Positions 16,238 through 25,099 of a DNA stretch of 64,000 bases are shown here, one piece after another. Below the pieces are notes generated by a model. The model did no database searches, was not told where the DNA came from, and saw nothing but the letters and a program-made list of their open reading frames with translations. The translations under genes were made by a program, and so were the position numbers. Source of the DNA: Teichococcus wenyumeiae (lineage in GTDB: Bacteria > Pseudomonadota > Alphaproteobacteria > Acetobacterales > Acetobacteraceae); NCBI RefSeq assembly GCF_003696345.1, contig NZ_RFLX01000005.1, forward strand, positions 1-64,000, written 5' to 3'. Numbering within the stretch: position 1 is the stretch's first letter; each line of letters starts with the position of its first letter.

Positions 16238-17221
16238 ATGCTGGCCCGCCGTCAACTCCTGTCCACCGCCGCCCTGGCCACCGCCGGCGTGGCCCTGGGC
16301 CTGCCGCTGTTTTCCTCCGCCGCTCGGGCGCAGGAGATGTTTTCCTCCCTGAACGTCTTCATCCCCGCCGGCCCCGGCGGCGGCTGGGACGGGCTCGGCC
16401 GCGCCATCGAGCAGGTGGCGCGCCAGGCGGGCATGGTCGGCACCTTCCAGTTCGAGAACGTGGGCGGCGCCGGCGGCACCGTGGGCCTGCCGCGCTTCGT
16501 GGCGCAGCGGCGCGGCCGCGGCGATGCCATCATCGTCGGCGGCGCCATCATGGTGGGCGCGGTGCTGGCCAACCGCTCCCCCATCGGGCTGAAGGACACC
16601 ACCCCGCTGGCGCGCATGACCACCGAGCCCAGCGTGATCGTGGTGCCCGCCAACAGCGACATCAAGGACATCAAGGGCCTGCTGGCGGCGCTGAAGGACA
16701 ATCCCGGCGCCACCTCGGTGGCCGGCGGCAGCGCGGGCGGCATCGACCACATCATCCTGGGCCTGATGCTGAAGTCGCAGGGCCGCTCGGCCAAGGATGC
16801 CTCCTATGTCGCCTTCGCCGGCGGCGGGCCGGCCCAGGCCGCCATCCTGGGCGCCCAGGTCAAGGCCGGCATCTCCGGCATCTCCGAATTCGCCGAGCAG
16901 GTGAAGGCCGGCCGCATGCGCGCGCTCGCCACCACCGGCGACAAGACCAGCCTGGAAGGCGTGCCGACGCTGAAGGAAAGCGGCATCGACATCGTCATGG
17001 GCAATTGGCGCGGCATCTTCGGCCCGCCCGGCATGAAGCCGGCGGACAAGGAGAAGATGGTGAAGTTCCTCACCGACCTGGATGCCGCCCCGGGCTGGCG
17101 GGAGATGTGCGAGCGCCAGGGCTGGGACCGCGCCTTCCTGGCGGGCGATGCCTTCGCGAACTTCCTGAAGGAAGACGAGGCCGCCACGGCCACCGTGCTC
17201 AAGGAAGTCGGGCTGGTCTGA
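16238..17221 (+). CDS. tctC: Tripartite tricarboxylate transporter substrate-binding protein TctC
   Basis: 327-residue periplasmic binding protein. Signal peptide with twin Arg near the N-terminus (MLARRQLLSTAAL, cleavage near ARAQ), then the family fold: SLNVFIPAGPGGGWDGLGRA and FENVGGAGGTVGL. GAGGAAA lies upstream at good spacing. It is the first gene of a complete tctC-tctB-tctA operon, so it delivers its ligand to the neighbouring membrane pair. In the TctABC system the ligand is citrate or a similar tricarboxylate, but Bug proteins vary widely and this one is not specified by sequence. Divergent from the five-repeat secreted protein across 145 bp. Confidence 0.93.
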   Translation: MLARRQLLSTAALATAGVALGLPLFSSAARAQEMFSSLNVFIPAGPGGGWDGLGRAIEQVARQAGMVGTFQFENVGGAGGTVGLPRFVAQRRGRGDAIIVGGAIMVGAVLANRSPIGLKDTTPLARMTTEPSVIVVPANSDIKDIKGLLAALKDNPGATSVAGGSAGGIDHIILGLMLKSQGRSAKDASYVAFAGGGPAQAAILGAQVKAGISGISEFAEQVKAGRMRALATTGDKTSLEGVPTLKESGIDIVMGNWRGIFGPPGMKPADKEKMVKFLTDLDAAPGWREMCERQGWDRAFLAGDAFANFLKEDEAATATVLKEVGLV

Positions 17222-17276
17222 GCCGCTGGAGAGCCGGCCCGGCGGGTGCGGGCCGGCTTGAAACAAGGGGGATGGC

Positions 17277-17780
17277 GTGAGTGAACCAAGGACAGGCTTC
17301 CTGAAGCCTGGGGCCGGCCCCGACCTCGCGGTCGGGGTCTTCGTGGTGCTGCTGGGGCTGCTGTGCCTCTGGCAGGCCAGCATCATCCCGGCCACGCCGC
17401 TTTACGCGCAGGTCGGGCCGAAATTCGTGCCCTATCTGGTGGGGGCGCTGGTGGCGCTGATCGGCGCCGGGCTGGTGGTGCAGGCGCTGCGCGGCGGCTG
17501 GTCCGCCGAGATGGAGGAGGTGCGCGACGCGCCGCCCACCAACTGGCGTGCCCTCGGGCTGGTGGGCGCGGGGCTGGTCGCCAACCTCGTGCTGATCGAC
17601 ACGCTGGGCTTCGTCTTCGCGGCCACCGTGCAGTTCGCGCTGGTCTCCGCCGGCTTCGGCAGCCGCAACCTGCTGCGGGACGTGCTGATCGGGCTGGCGG
17701 TTTCGCTGAGTGCCTTCCTGGCCTTCGACAAGCTGCTGGGCGTCGATATCGGCGCCGGCATCCTGGAAGGGATTCTGTAA
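17277..17780 (+). CDS. tctB: TctB small membrane subunit of the TTT transporter
   Basis: 167 residues with four predicted helices (about 18-37, 45-65, 95-120, 132-160) and the typical sequence around [18 protein letters not shown]. TctB is the poorly conserved small subunit of the secondary, cation-driven tripartite tricarboxylate transporters. GTG start with AAGGGGG upstream. It lies 55 bp after tctC and ends 3 bp before tctA, so it is co-transcribed with both. Confidence 0.9.
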   Translation: MSEPRTGFLKPGAGPDLAVGVFVVLLGLLCLWQASIIPATPLYAQVGPKFVPYLVGALVALIGAGLVVQALRGGWSAEMEEVRDAPPTNWRALGLVGAGLVANLVLIDTLGFVFAATVQFALVSAGFGSRNLLRDVLIGLAVSLSAFLAFDKLLGVDIGAGILEGIL

Positions 17781-17783
17781 GTC

Positions 17784-19331
17784 ATGGATGTCTGGTCCGG
17801 GCTCGCCCTCGGCTTCGGCAATGCGCTCACCCTCACCAACATGGGCTGGGCGTTGCTGGGCTGCTTCCTGGGCACCGCCATCGGCGTGCTGCCGGGCATC
17901 GGCCCGGCGCTGACCATCGCGCTGCTGCTGCCCATCACCTTCAAGGTCTCGGCGACGGGCGCCTTCATCCTGTTCTGCGGCGTCTTCTACGGCGCCATGT
18001 ATGGCGGCTCCACCACCTCCATCCTGCTCAACACGCCGGGTGAATCGGGCTCCATCATCACGGCGCTGGAAGGCGCCAAGATGGCCCGCAACGGCCGCGC
18101 GGGTCCGGCGCTCTATACCGCGGCGGTGGGCAGCTTCGTGGCCGGCACCATCGGCACCCTCGGCCTTTCCTTTCTCGGGCCGCTGGTGGTGGACCTGGCG
18201 CTGAAGCTGGGGCCAGCGGAATATTTCTCGCTGATGGTGCTCTGCTTCGTCACCGTCTCGGCGGTGCTGGGCAGCTCGGCGCTGCGCGGGCTGGCCGCGC
18301 TGGGGCTGGGGCTGATGCTGGGGCTGATCGGCATCGACCTGCAGACCGGCCAGCCGCGCATGACCTTCGGCGTCATCGAGCTGCTGGACGGCACCGACGT
18401 GGTGCTGGTGGCCGTGGCGCTCTTCGCGGTGGGCGAGACGCTCTACCTCGCCTGGCGTTACCATGACGAGCACGCCCAGGTGCGCGAGATCGGCCGGCTG
18501 TCGATGTCGAAGGAGGACTGGAAGCGCTCGGTCGGCCCCTGGTTCCGCGGCGCGGCCCTGGGCTTTCCCTTCGGCGTCATGCCGGCCGGCGGCAGCGAGA
18601 TGCCGACCATGCTGAGCTATTACTTCGAGCGGAAGCTGGTGCGCCCGCAGTTCCGCAAGGAATTCGGCACCACCGGCGCCATCGAGGGCGTGGCGGGGCC
18701 GGAGGCAGCCAACAACGCGGCGGCCGCCGGCATCCTGGTGCCGATGCTGACGCTGGGCCTGCCGACCTCCGCCACCGCGGCCATCATGCTCTCGGCCTTC
18801 CAGTCCTATGGCATCCAGCCGGGGCCGATGCTCTTCACCACCCAGGCCGACCTGGTCTGGACGCTGATCGCATCCCTCTACATCGCCAACATCATGCTGG
18901 TGGTGCTGAACCTGCCGCTGGTGGGGCTCTGGGCGCGCATCCTGAAGATCCCGCAGCCGCAGCTCTACGCGGGCATCCTGGTCTTCGCCACCATCGGCAC
19001 CTACGGCATCAGCAACAGCGTGGTGGACCTCGTCATCCTCTACACGCTGGGCGTCATCGCCATGTTCATGCGGCGCTTCGACTTCCCCACCGCGCCGGTG
19101 GTCATCGGCATGATCCTGGGCCCGATGGCGGAGCAGGCGATGCGCCAGGCCCTGACCATCAGCCAAGGCGACTGGTCCACCTTCGTCACCCGCCCCGTCT
19201 CGGTCTGCATCCTGGCGCTGGCGCTGGTGGCGCTGGTGGGGCCGCGCCTCTACGGCCTGGCCAGCCGCCGCCGCGCCCTGGCCGCGCGGGCGGAGGCCGG
19301 TGGCCCCACCGCCGGGCCGCCGCCGGGCTGA
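17784..19331 (+). CDS. tctA: TctA large membrane subunit of the TTT transporter
   Basis: 515-residue polytopic permease with the TctA signature near the N-terminus ([25 protein letters not shown]), then [19 protein letters not shown] and, later, [15 protein letters not shown] and the repeated P-G-hinge [15 protein letters not shown]. Two-fold inverted repeats of this kind are usual in the family. Works with the TctC and TctB proteins encoded just upstream. About the usual 500-residue length, intact. Confidence 0.95.
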   Translation: MDVWSGLALGFGNALTLTNMGWALLGCFLGTAIGVLPGIGPALTIALLLPITFKVSATGAFILFCGVFYGAMYGGSTTSILLNTPGESGSIITALEGAKMARNGRAGPALYTAAVGSFVAGTIGTLGLSFLGPLVVDLALKLGPAEYFSLMVLCFVTVSAVLGSSALRGLAALGLGLMLGLIGIDLQTGQPRMTFGVIELLDGTDVVLVAVALFAVGETLYLAWRYHDEHAQVREIGRLSMSKEDWKRSVGPWFRGAALGFPFGVMPAGGSEMPTMLSYYFERKLVRPQFRKEFGTTGAIEGVAGPEAANNAAAAGILVPMLTLGLPTSATAAIMLSAFQSYGIQPGPMLFTTQADLVWTLIASLYIANIMLVVLNLPLVGLWARILKIPQPQLYAGILVFATIGTYGISNSVVDLVILYTLGVIAMFMRRFDFPTAPVVIGMILGPMAEQAMRQALTISQGDWSTFVTRPVSVCILALALVALVGPRLYGLASRRRALAARAEAGGPTAGPPPG

Positions 19332-19340
19332 TGTCACCAG

Positions 19341-19365
19341 GGGCGGCAGGCCACCTGCCGCCCCC
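19341..19365. terminator. Hairpin between convergent tctA and siderophore-interacting gene
   Basis: Stem with 11-bp arms GGGGCGGCAGG / CCTGCCGCCCC and a CCA loop, 10 bp after the tctA stop. The following sequence is C-rich with few T, so this is a probable, possibly bidirectional, transcription end. Confidence 0.55.
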
Positions 19366-19394
19366 CTCCTCAATCCGGCGTAAGAGGCGCCGCC

Positions 19395-20204
19395 TCAGCC
19401 CTCCAGCGTCTCATGACTGGCGGCGGCGCCGTGCTTCCAGTAGCCGGAGGCCTTCACCGCTGCCTTGTCCAGCCCGTGCCGCTCCAGCAGCACGGCACGC
19501 AGCGCGCGGGCCACGGCGGATTCGGCGGCCACCCAGGCATAGCCCTCGCCTTCCGGCAGTTGCAGGCCAGCCAGCGCCGCCACCAGCGCCTCCGGCTGCC
19601 CCGGCGCGGCGCCGTCGCGGTGCAGCCAGGTCACCGAGACCTCGGCTGCGGAGGGCAGCGGCTGCTCGGCCGAGGCATCCGCCACCTCGGCCAGCACCAG
19701 GGCACGCGGACCGGCAGGCAGCTCGGCCAGGCGGCGGGCGATGGCGGCCAGCGCCGTCTCGTCCCCCGCCAGCAGGTACCAATCCAGCCCCTCAGGCGGG
19801 ATAAAGGAGCCGCGCGGGCCACCGACGCCGATGCGCTGCCCCGGCGCCGCCTGCGCCGCCCAGGTCGCGGCCGGGCCTTCCCCATGCAGCACGAAGTCGA
19901 TCTCCAGCTCCGTTTCGCTGAAGCGGCGGGGGGTATAGTCGCGGGCGGCCGGGCGGGGGCCTTCGGGATAGATGGGACCATTGGGGCCGGGGGTCGGCAG
20001 CAGCGGCTCGGCCTCCCCCGGATGCGGGAAGAAGAGCTTCACGTGGTCGTCGAAGCCGGCGCTGACGAAGCCCGCCAGGGCCGGGCCGCCCAGGGTGATG
20101 CGGCGCAGGTGCGGGTTGGGCTGTTCCACCCGCAGCACCTCCAGCAGGCGGAAGCGCAGTTCGTGGCGCACGCGCCGGGCCGCGAGGGAAGAGGTCGTCG
20201 TCAT
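19395..20204 (-). CDS. Siderophore-interacting protein (ferric-siderophore reductase, SIP family)
   Basis: 269-residue cytoplasmic flavoprotein of the ViuB/SIP family that releases iron from imported ferric siderophores by reduction. The FAD domain motif RDYTPRRF (88-96) is the family's R-x-Y-T-x-R signature, followed by a NAD(P)H-binding SIP domain (DWYLLAGDETALAAIARRL) and the C-terminal SGYWKHG motif. The ATG is set by MTTTSSLAARR; the frame runs far upstream without homology. Divergently transcribed from the ABC importer, with a Fur-like box between, so both are likely iron-repressed. Confidence 0.92.
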   Translation of the reverse strand: MTTTSSLAARRVRHELRFRLLEVLRVEQPNPHLRRITLGGPALAGFVSAGFDDHVKLFFPHPGEAEPLLPTPGPNGPIYPEGPRPAARDYTPRRFSETELEIDFVLHGEGPAATWAAQAAPGQRIGVGGPRGSFIPPEGLDWYLLAGDETALAAIARRLAELPAGPRALVLAEVADASAEQPLPSAAEVSVTWLHRDGAAPGQPEALVAALAGLQLPEGEGYAWVAAESAVARALRAVLLERHGLDKAAVKASGYWKHGAAASHETLEG

Positions 20205-20318
20205 GTCGGAGAAGCTCCGTGGTCGGAAGTGCCGGGCCTGGGCCGGACGCGGCGGGCCCGGCATGGCGGGCGGCGGCGGGAAGCGTCCCGGGGCCGTCCC
20301 CAGCGGGACCGCCCTTAT

Positions 20319-20337
20319 GATATTGCAAATCGTTTTC
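20319..20337. promoter_or_regulatory. Fur-box-like site between divergent iron-uptake genes
   Basis: GATATTGCAAATCGTTTTC matches 14 of 19 positions of the classical Fur consensus GATAATGATAATCATTATC and lies in an A+T-rich patch of an otherwise G+C-rich gap. It sits 115 bp from the reductase start and 54 bp from the binding-protein start. Direct Fur control is inference; alphaproteobacteria also use Irr and RirA, whose boxes look different. Confidence 0.55.
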
Positions 20338-20390
20338 ATCGGGTCTAGCCCGCCTTGCCCATCCCGCCTCCCGGTTCCGGAGACCCGCCG

Positions 20391-21521
20391 ATGCTTCGCC
20401 GTGCCCTGGCTGCTGCCTGTTGCGCCGCTGCCCTGCTCGCCCAGCCCTGGGCCGCGGCACGGGCCGCCAGCGTTACCGACCTCGCCGGCCGCAGCGTGGA
20501 ACTGCCGGCGCGGGTGGAGCGGGTAATCCTGGGCGAGAGCCGCATGCTGCCGGTGCTGGCCATCCTGGAGAAGGGCGACCCCACCGCCCGGCTGGTGGGC
20601 ATGCAGGACGATCTGCGGCAGGTGGACCCGCAGGGCTATGCCCAGTTCCGCGCCGTGGCGCCCCGGCTGGACGAGATCCCCCGCCTCGGCCGCAGCAGCA
20701 GCGAGACCTTTTCCGTCGAGCGCGCCATCGGCAGCGTGCCGGACCTGGCGATCTTCGGCGTGGACGGCCATGGCCCCGGCGCGCAGTCCCGGCAGGTGAT
20801 CGAGGCGCTGGAAGCCGCCGGCACCGCCATCGTCTTCGTCGATTTCCGTGGCGACCCGCTGAGCAACACCCCCCGCTCCATGCTGCTGCTGGGTGAGGCC
20901 CTGGGCCGGCAGCAGGAAGCCGAGGCCTTTGTCGCCGAATGGCGCAAGCAACTGGCTCTGGTGACGGAGCGGCTGGCCGAGTCCAAGCCCCGCCGCCCGC
21001 GCGTCTTCCTGGAAAGCCGCGTCGGCTTTTCCGAGGACTGCTGCGACACCATGGCCCGCGCCATGATGGCGCATTTCCTCGACGCGGCGGGGGCCGAGAA
21101 TACCGGCGCCGCCCTGGTGCCCGGCGCCACCGGCAAGGTCTCGCTGGAGAAGCTGCTGGCGGACCAGCCGGAATTCTGGGTGGGCACCGCCGTCGGCGCC
21201 GTGGGCGCGGCGCCGCAGCCGGGCCATGCCCGCATCATCCTGGGCCATGGCGCCACGTCGGAGCTGGCGCGCGCCACCCTCGACGCCGCCCTGGCCCGCC
21301 CCGGCGTGCGGGAGCTGGAAGCCGTGAAGGCGCGCCGGGCGCTCGCCATCTGGCACAGCTTCTACAACTCGCCCTTCAACGTGGTGGCGGTGCAGGTGCT
21401 GGCGAAATGGCTGCATCCCGACCTCTTCGCCGACCTGGACCCGGAGGCCACCATGCGCGGACTGTACGACCGCTTCCAGCCCGTGAAGCTGGACGGCACC
21501 TTCTGGGTGGCGGCGCAATGA
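20391..21521 (+). CDS. Iron-siderophore ABC transporter substrate-binding protein
   Basis: 376 residues, FepB/BtuF-type binding protein. Signal peptide 1-24 (hydrophobic AAACCAAALLAQPWAAARA), then the family opening VTDLAGRSVELPARVERVIL. An acidic-rich second lobe with EFWVGTA and a C-terminal YDRF motif fit the fold. ATG 20391 starts the signal peptide; an in-frame TTG lies 12 codons upstream. Its stop overlaps the permease start (ATGA). Whether the ligand is a catecholate, hydroxamate or another chelate is not visible. Confidence 0.9.
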   Translation: MLRRALAAACCAAALLAQPWAAARAASVTDLAGRSVELPARVERVILGESRMLPVLAILEKGDPTARLVGMQDDLRQVDPQGYAQFRAVAPRLDEIPRLGRSSSETFSVERAIGSVPDLAIFGVDGHGPGAQSRQVIEALEAAGTAIVFVDFRGDPLSNTPRSMLLLGEALGRQQEAEAFVAEWRKQLALVTERLAESKPRRPRVFLESRVGFSEDCCDTMARAMMAHFLDAAGAENTGAALVPGATGKVSLEKLLADQPEFWVGTAVGAVGAAPQPGHARIILGHGATSELARATLDAALARPGVRELEAVKARRALAIWHSFYNSPFNVVAVQVLAKWLHPDLFADLDPEATMRGLYDRFQPVKLDGTFWVAAQ

Positions 21522-22588
21522 GCGGCCAGGGCCTCGCCGCCGCCCCGGCACCGGACAGCCTCGCCGCCGGCTATGCCGGCTTCGTGCGGCGGCGCTTCAT
21601 GCTGCTGGGCCTGCTGGCCGTGGCGCTGCTGCTGGCGCTGCTGGCCGATATCGCCACCGGGCCGGCGCAGCTTTCGCTGGGCACCGTGGTCTCCGGCCTG
21701 ATCGACCCGGCCAGCCTGCCGCGGCCGATCCAGGTGATCCTGTGGAACGTGCGGCTGCCCTACGCCATCATGGCGGTGCTGGTGGGCGCCTCCCTCGGCC
21801 TTTCGGGCGCCGAGATGCAGACGGTGCTGAACAACCCGCTCGCCTCACCCTTCACGCTCGGCGTCTCGGCGGCGGCGACGCTCGGCGCCTCGCTGGTCAT
21901 TGTCATGGGCGTGGGGCCGCTGGGGCTGCCACAGCATATCGCGGTGCCGATCGGCGCCTTCGCCTTCGCCGCCGGCGCTTCCGTGCTGGTGCAGGCCATG
22001 GCGCGGATGCGCGGCACGGGCGTCGATACCGTGGTGCTCTTCGGCATCGCGCTGGTCTTCGCGCTGAATGCCGCGGTCGCCCTGCTGCAGTTCATCGCGG
22101 ATGCCGAGACGCTGCAGCAGATCGTCTTCTGGGGCATGGGCTCGCTGGCCCGCGCCACCTGGCCCAAGATCGCCGTGGTGGCCATCGTGCTGGCGCTCTG
22201 CCTGCCCTTCTCCATGATGGGGGTGTGGAAGATGACAGCGCTGCGGGCCGGTGAGGCGCAGGCGGAATCGCTCGGCATCGACACCGCCCGCCTGCGGCTG
22301 GTGGTGATGCTGCGCGCCAGCCTGCTGGCGGCGACCGCCGTGGCCTTTGTCGGCACCATCGGCTTCGTGGGTCTCGTCGGCCCCCACATGGCGCGGCTGC
22401 TGCTGGGCGAGGACCACCGCTTCTTCCTGCCCGGCGCCGCCCTGGCCGGGGCGCTGGTGCTGTCGCTGGCCTCCATCGCGTCGAAGATGCTAGTGCCGGG
22501 GCTGATCATCCCGGTGGGCATCGTCACCTCCCTGGTGGGCGTGCCGCTCTTCCTGGCGCTGCTCTTCGGCAAGGGACGCGGGCAGTGA
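21518..22588 (+). CDS. FecCD-family iron-siderophore ABC permease
   Basis: 356-residue polytopic permease with the FecCD marks: RLPYAIMAVLVGASLGLSGAEMQ near helix 3, NPLASPFTLGVSAAA, and the ATPase-coupling segment GTIGFVGLVGPHMARLLLGEDHR. A single permease gene is present, so the channel is presumably a homodimer. Start ATG overlaps the binding-protein stop by 4 nt and its own stop overlaps the ATPase start by 4 nt; the three genes form one operon. Confidence 0.94.
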   Translation: MSGQGLAAAPAPDSLAAGYAGFVRRRFMLLGLLAVALLLALLADIATGPAQLSLGTVVSGLIDPASLPRPIQVILWNVRLPYAIMAVLVGASLGLSGAEMQTVLNNPLASPFTLGVSAAATLGASLVIVMGVGPLGLPQHIAVPIGAFAFAAGASVLVQAMARMRGTGVDTVVLFGIALVFALNAAVALLQFIADAETLQQIVFWGMGSLARATWPKIAVVAIVLALCLPFSMMGVWKMTALRAGEAQAESLGIDTARLRLVVMLRASLLAATAVAFVGTIGFVGLVGPHMARLLLGEDHRFFLPGAALAGALVLSLASIASKMLVPGLIIPVGIVTSLVGVPLFLALLFGKGRGQ

Positions 22589-23382
22589 GCACCCAGCAAA
22601 GCACCGGCCTGCTGCTGCAGGGCGTCACCGCCGGCTACCGCAACCGCCGCGTCATCGAGGGCTTCGACCTGCCGGCCCTGCCGCCGGGCACGCTGCTGGG
22701 CCTGCTGGGGCAGAATGCCGCCGGCAAGTCCACCCTGCTGCGCGGCATCGCCGGGCTGGGGCGGGCCAGCGGCACCATCGCGCTGGATGGCGTCTCCCTG
22801 CCCGCGCTTTCAGCGGCCAGGCGCGCGGCGCTGGTCGGCTACCTGCCGCAGAGCCTGCCCTCGCCTTCCCCGCTGGTAGCCTATGAGGCCGTGCTCTCCG
22901 CCTGCCGCGCCGTGCGCGGCGACCTCAGCCACGCCCAGGCCGAGGCCGCCATTGCCCGCGCCTTCCAGAACCTCGGCATCACCCATCTGGCGCTGCGGCG
23001 GATGAGCGAGCTGTCCGGCGGCCAGCGGCAGATGGTGGGGCTGGCGCAGGTGATGGTGCGGGAGCCGAAGCTGCTGCTGCTGGACGAGCCCACCAGCGCG
23101 CTGGACCTGCGCTGGCAGCTTTCCGTGGTGCAGGCGGTGCGGGATGCGGTGCGGGCGAGCGGCGCCATCGGCATCGTCGCCATCCACGACATCAACCTGG
23201 CCATCCGCGCCTGCGACCAGGTGGCGGTGCTGGCCAAGGGCCGGCTGCTGGCCGCAGGCCCGCCGGCCCAGGTGGTGACGCCGGACGTGCTGGCGGAATC
23301 CTTCGGCGTCGCCAGCCGGGTGGAAGCCTGCTCCCAGGGCGTGCCCGTGGTGCTGGTGGACCGGGCGCTGTCGGTGGTCTAG
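22585..23382 (+). CDS. Iron-siderophore ABC transporter ATP-binding protein
   Basis: 265-residue ATPase with Walker A GQNAAGKST, signature LSGGQRQ, Walker B LLLLDEPTSALD and the H-loop VAIHDINLA. Walker A has Ala-Ala where GSGK is common, which is accepted in this subfamily. GTG start overlapping the permease stop. The C-terminal 35 residues are family-typical (VVTPDVLAESFGV). Confidence 0.95.
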   Translation: MSTQQSTGLLLQGVTAGYRNRRVIEGFDLPALPPGTLLGLLGQNAAGKSTLLRGIAGLGRASGTIALDGVSLPALSAARRAALVGYLPQSLPSPSPLVAYEAVLSACRAVRGDLSHAQAEAAIARAFQNLGITHLALRRMSELSGGQRQMVGLAQVMVREPKLLLLDEPTSALDLRWQLSVVQAVRDAVRASGAIGIVAIHDINLAIRACDQVAVLAKGRLLAAGPPAQVVTPDVLAESFGVASRVEACSQGVPVVLVDRALSVV

Positions 23383-23389
23383 GCAGGCC

Positions 23390-23420
23390 GGAGGCGCCGG
23401 CACGCGGTGCCGGCGCCTCC
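23390..23420. terminator. Long G+C-rich hairpin between convergent genes
   Basis: Arms of 13 bp, GGAGGCGCCGGCA and TGCCGGCGCCTCC, with a CGCGG loop, between the ABC ATPase (+) and the stress protein (-). No T tract, but the position and stem strength fit a bidirectional transcription end. Confidence 0.55.
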
Positions 23421-23445
23421 CTGCGTCACGGGCCCGCCCGCCGGG

Positions 23446-24528
23446 TCAGACCTTGTCGTCCGGCAACGGGGTGCCGGTCTTGCCCGTGGTGTCGCGGGTA
23501 TCCTCGACCTTCACGTCCTGGCGGCGCACGGTGCCCTCCACCGTCTCCGTGCGCTCGGTCGCTTCCTTGTTGATCGAAACCTCCTCCACCACCCGGGCTT
23601 CCTTGGAAACCACGGGCTCCTCCCGGTGCTCCACCGCCTCAATGGTCTGCTCGCGGAAGGCGTCATCGGCATCGCTCAACGGCCGGTCGACGGGGCGGCG
23701 CTGCACTTCCACATATTCCTGGCGCAGCGAAACCTGCTCGGACACCGGTGTCTCAACCACATAGGCGCGGACACGGACACGGCCCTGCTGCGTGTCGCGC
23801 TTGCCGACGCGCAGCGTCTCCTGAACAACGGGGATCACGCCTTCCTCGCCGGTGCGGCCGTTCCCGGTAGCGGCCATGCCGCTGCCGCCAGTTCCGCCGT
23901 TTGGCGCCGCGCCGAGCCCGGAGCCCGCGATGCCCAGGCCGGGTCCCGTGGTCGTTCCGGTGCCGGTGCCGGTGCCGAGGTTGCTGTCCTTGAACTGGCT
24001 GGTTTCGGCCGCTGTGGCGCTGCCTGGCTTGGCATCCCGGCCCGTTCCGGCGGCAGCGCCGATGCCGGTGCCGGCCGCCATGCCGGCACCAAGCCCGGTG
24101 GCGGCGGCGCCGGTGGTGGTGCCGGTGGTGGTGGCACCGGTGGTGGTGGCACCGGTGGTTGTGCCGGTGTCAGGCTGATAGCCCTGCCAGCCGCTGCTGC
24201 GCCATTCCTGCTCCCGCGCATCCAGATCGACGGCGCCATGTTCCTCGAAGACATCCATGGCATGGGTCACCTGGCCTTCCTCCAGCTCCGCCGCCAGCAG
24301 ATAGCCGCCACGGCGCAGGCCCTCGGAATAGGCGTAGCGATCCTCGTCCGGCACAAACAGGCTCTTCAGCGAAGCCCAGAAGCCTTCGGGCTCCGGGTTG
24401 TCCATGGCGGTGCCATTGCCGTGCAGGGTGATGCGGGTGCGATCCACGCCGTCATGGGTGACGAGGTGGTCGATCACGGCCTCCGCGGCGCCACGGGTAT
24501 CGAACAGGCCAGTAATGGTTCGGGTCAT
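23446..24528 (-). CDS. DUF2382 (YsnF/AvaK-type) stress protein with N-terminal GsiB/17M-like domain
   Basis: 360 residues. The N-terminal 110 residues (MTRTITGLFDTRGAAEAVI...) form a general-stress-17M-like domain that recurs in the third gene of this cluster. A Gly/Thr/Ala linker (about 118-230) follows. The C-terminal domain (about 232-340) is DUF2382: EEGVIPVVQETLRVGKR, then charged strands such as VEVQRRPVDRPL and a repeated EE-x-V pattern, as in Bacillus YsnF and cyanobacterial AvaK. These are linked to desiccation, salt and general stress; no enzyme activity is known. Lacks a signal peptide. Confidence 0.8.
   Translation of the reverse strand: MTRTITGLFDTRGAAEAVIDHLVTHDGVDRTRITLHGNGTAMDNPEPEGFWASLKSLFVPDEDRYAYSEGLRRGGYLLAAELEEGQVTHAMDVFEEHGAVDLDAREQEWRSSGWQGYQPDTGTTTGATTTGATTTGTTTGAAATGLGAGMAAGTGIGAAAGTGRDAKPGSATAAETSQFKDSNLGTGTGTGTTTGPGLGIAGSGLGAAPNGGTGGSGMAATGNGRTGEEGVIPVVQETLRVGKRDTQQGRVRVRAYVVETPVSEQVSLRQEYVEVQRRPVDRPLSDADDAFREQTIEAVEHREEPVVSKEARVVEEVSINKEATERTETVEGTVRRQDVKVEDTRDTTGKTGTPLPDDKV
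24111..24170. repeat. Short tandem repeat inside the stress gene
   Basis: On the plus strand a 15-bp unit GGTGGTGGTGGCACC occurs twice in tandem, flanked by shorter and diverged copies. It encodes the Thr/Gly/Ala-rich linker of the minus-strand DUF2382 protein, so it may vary in copy number between strains without breaking the frame (unit divisible by three). Confidence 0.6.
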
Positions 24529-24546
24529 CTTGGGTCCCTCAGCGTG

Positions 24547-24969
24547 TTATGGGGAGCCGGCGGACCCTGATTCATCAGGACGATCCAATTCATTGGGTGC
24601 CAGCCTCTCAATAACCGCGCGCTGCACACGCCGTTCCACTGGCTGTTCGACGATTTCATCTATTTCATCGAAACGGACATGAACTTCTTCTTTTAGGTAT
24701 AATTTTTTTACTACTACGAGAACTTCCTCAACCACCGGGATGATCAGCACGCCACCCTCCTCGCGTGTTGCCGGTGCCTGGTCGATTTCCTGCCCTATCG
24801 GCACCCGCTGTACCCGGGCGCTGCGGCTGCGCAGGGTTTCACGCACCGTTTCCTCCACCGTTTCCGTGCGGACGGAAACGCGGACGCGGCCGGTTTCCAG
24901 CAGCTTCTTCTCGACCCGGAGTTGTTCCTCGCTCAGCGGGAGCATGGTCTCGGGCTGCTTGGCCGACAT
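24547..24969 (-). CDS. DUF2382 domain protein (single domain)
   Basis: 140 residues, almost only a DUF2382 domain: LPLSEEQLRVEKKLLETGRVRV opens it, EEGGVLIIPVVEEVLVV lies in the middle and EEVHVRFDEI near the end. It is similar to the C-terminal half of the neighbouring 360-residue protein and sits 18 bp upstream of it on the same strand, suggesting a joint transcript. Codons for residues about 80-105 (24655-24725) are unusually rich in A and T (for example TTA, AAT-type bases in KKLYLKEE), unlike the rest of the gene and its neighbours. No function assigned. Confidence 0.75.
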   Translation of the reverse strand: MSAKQPETMLPLSEEQLRVEKKLLETGRVRVSVRTETVEETVRETLRSRSARVQRVPIGQEIDQAPATREEGGVLIIPVVEEVLVVVKKLYLKEEVHVRFDEIDEIVEQPVERRVQRAVIERLAPNELDRPDESGSAGSP

Positions 24970-25099
24970 GATGGCTCACCCCTCAGGACTGCACGGTATC
25001 AACGCGCCCGCCGGCACGCCGGTTCCAGCCGCAGCGGCGGCCGGTGGCTCCTTTGGTCAGGCGGAAGCTGGCGCCCGTGATGCGTCTGCCGGGCTGTTC

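Noticed and set aside
14560-16239. Upstream start at 16239 for the five-repeat protein
   Set aside because: The additional 49 residues lack similarity and would bury the clear signal peptide that begins at 16092.
17199-19373. Open frame of 724 codons on the minus strand opposite tctB and tctA
   Set aside because: Gln/His/Arg-rich shadow of the transporter genes, with no recognisable domains.
24111-24170. Short GGTGGTGGT-type repeats as a CRISPR or regulatory array
   Set aside because: They lie inside the coding frame of a stress protein and encode its Thr/Gly linker; units have no spacers.
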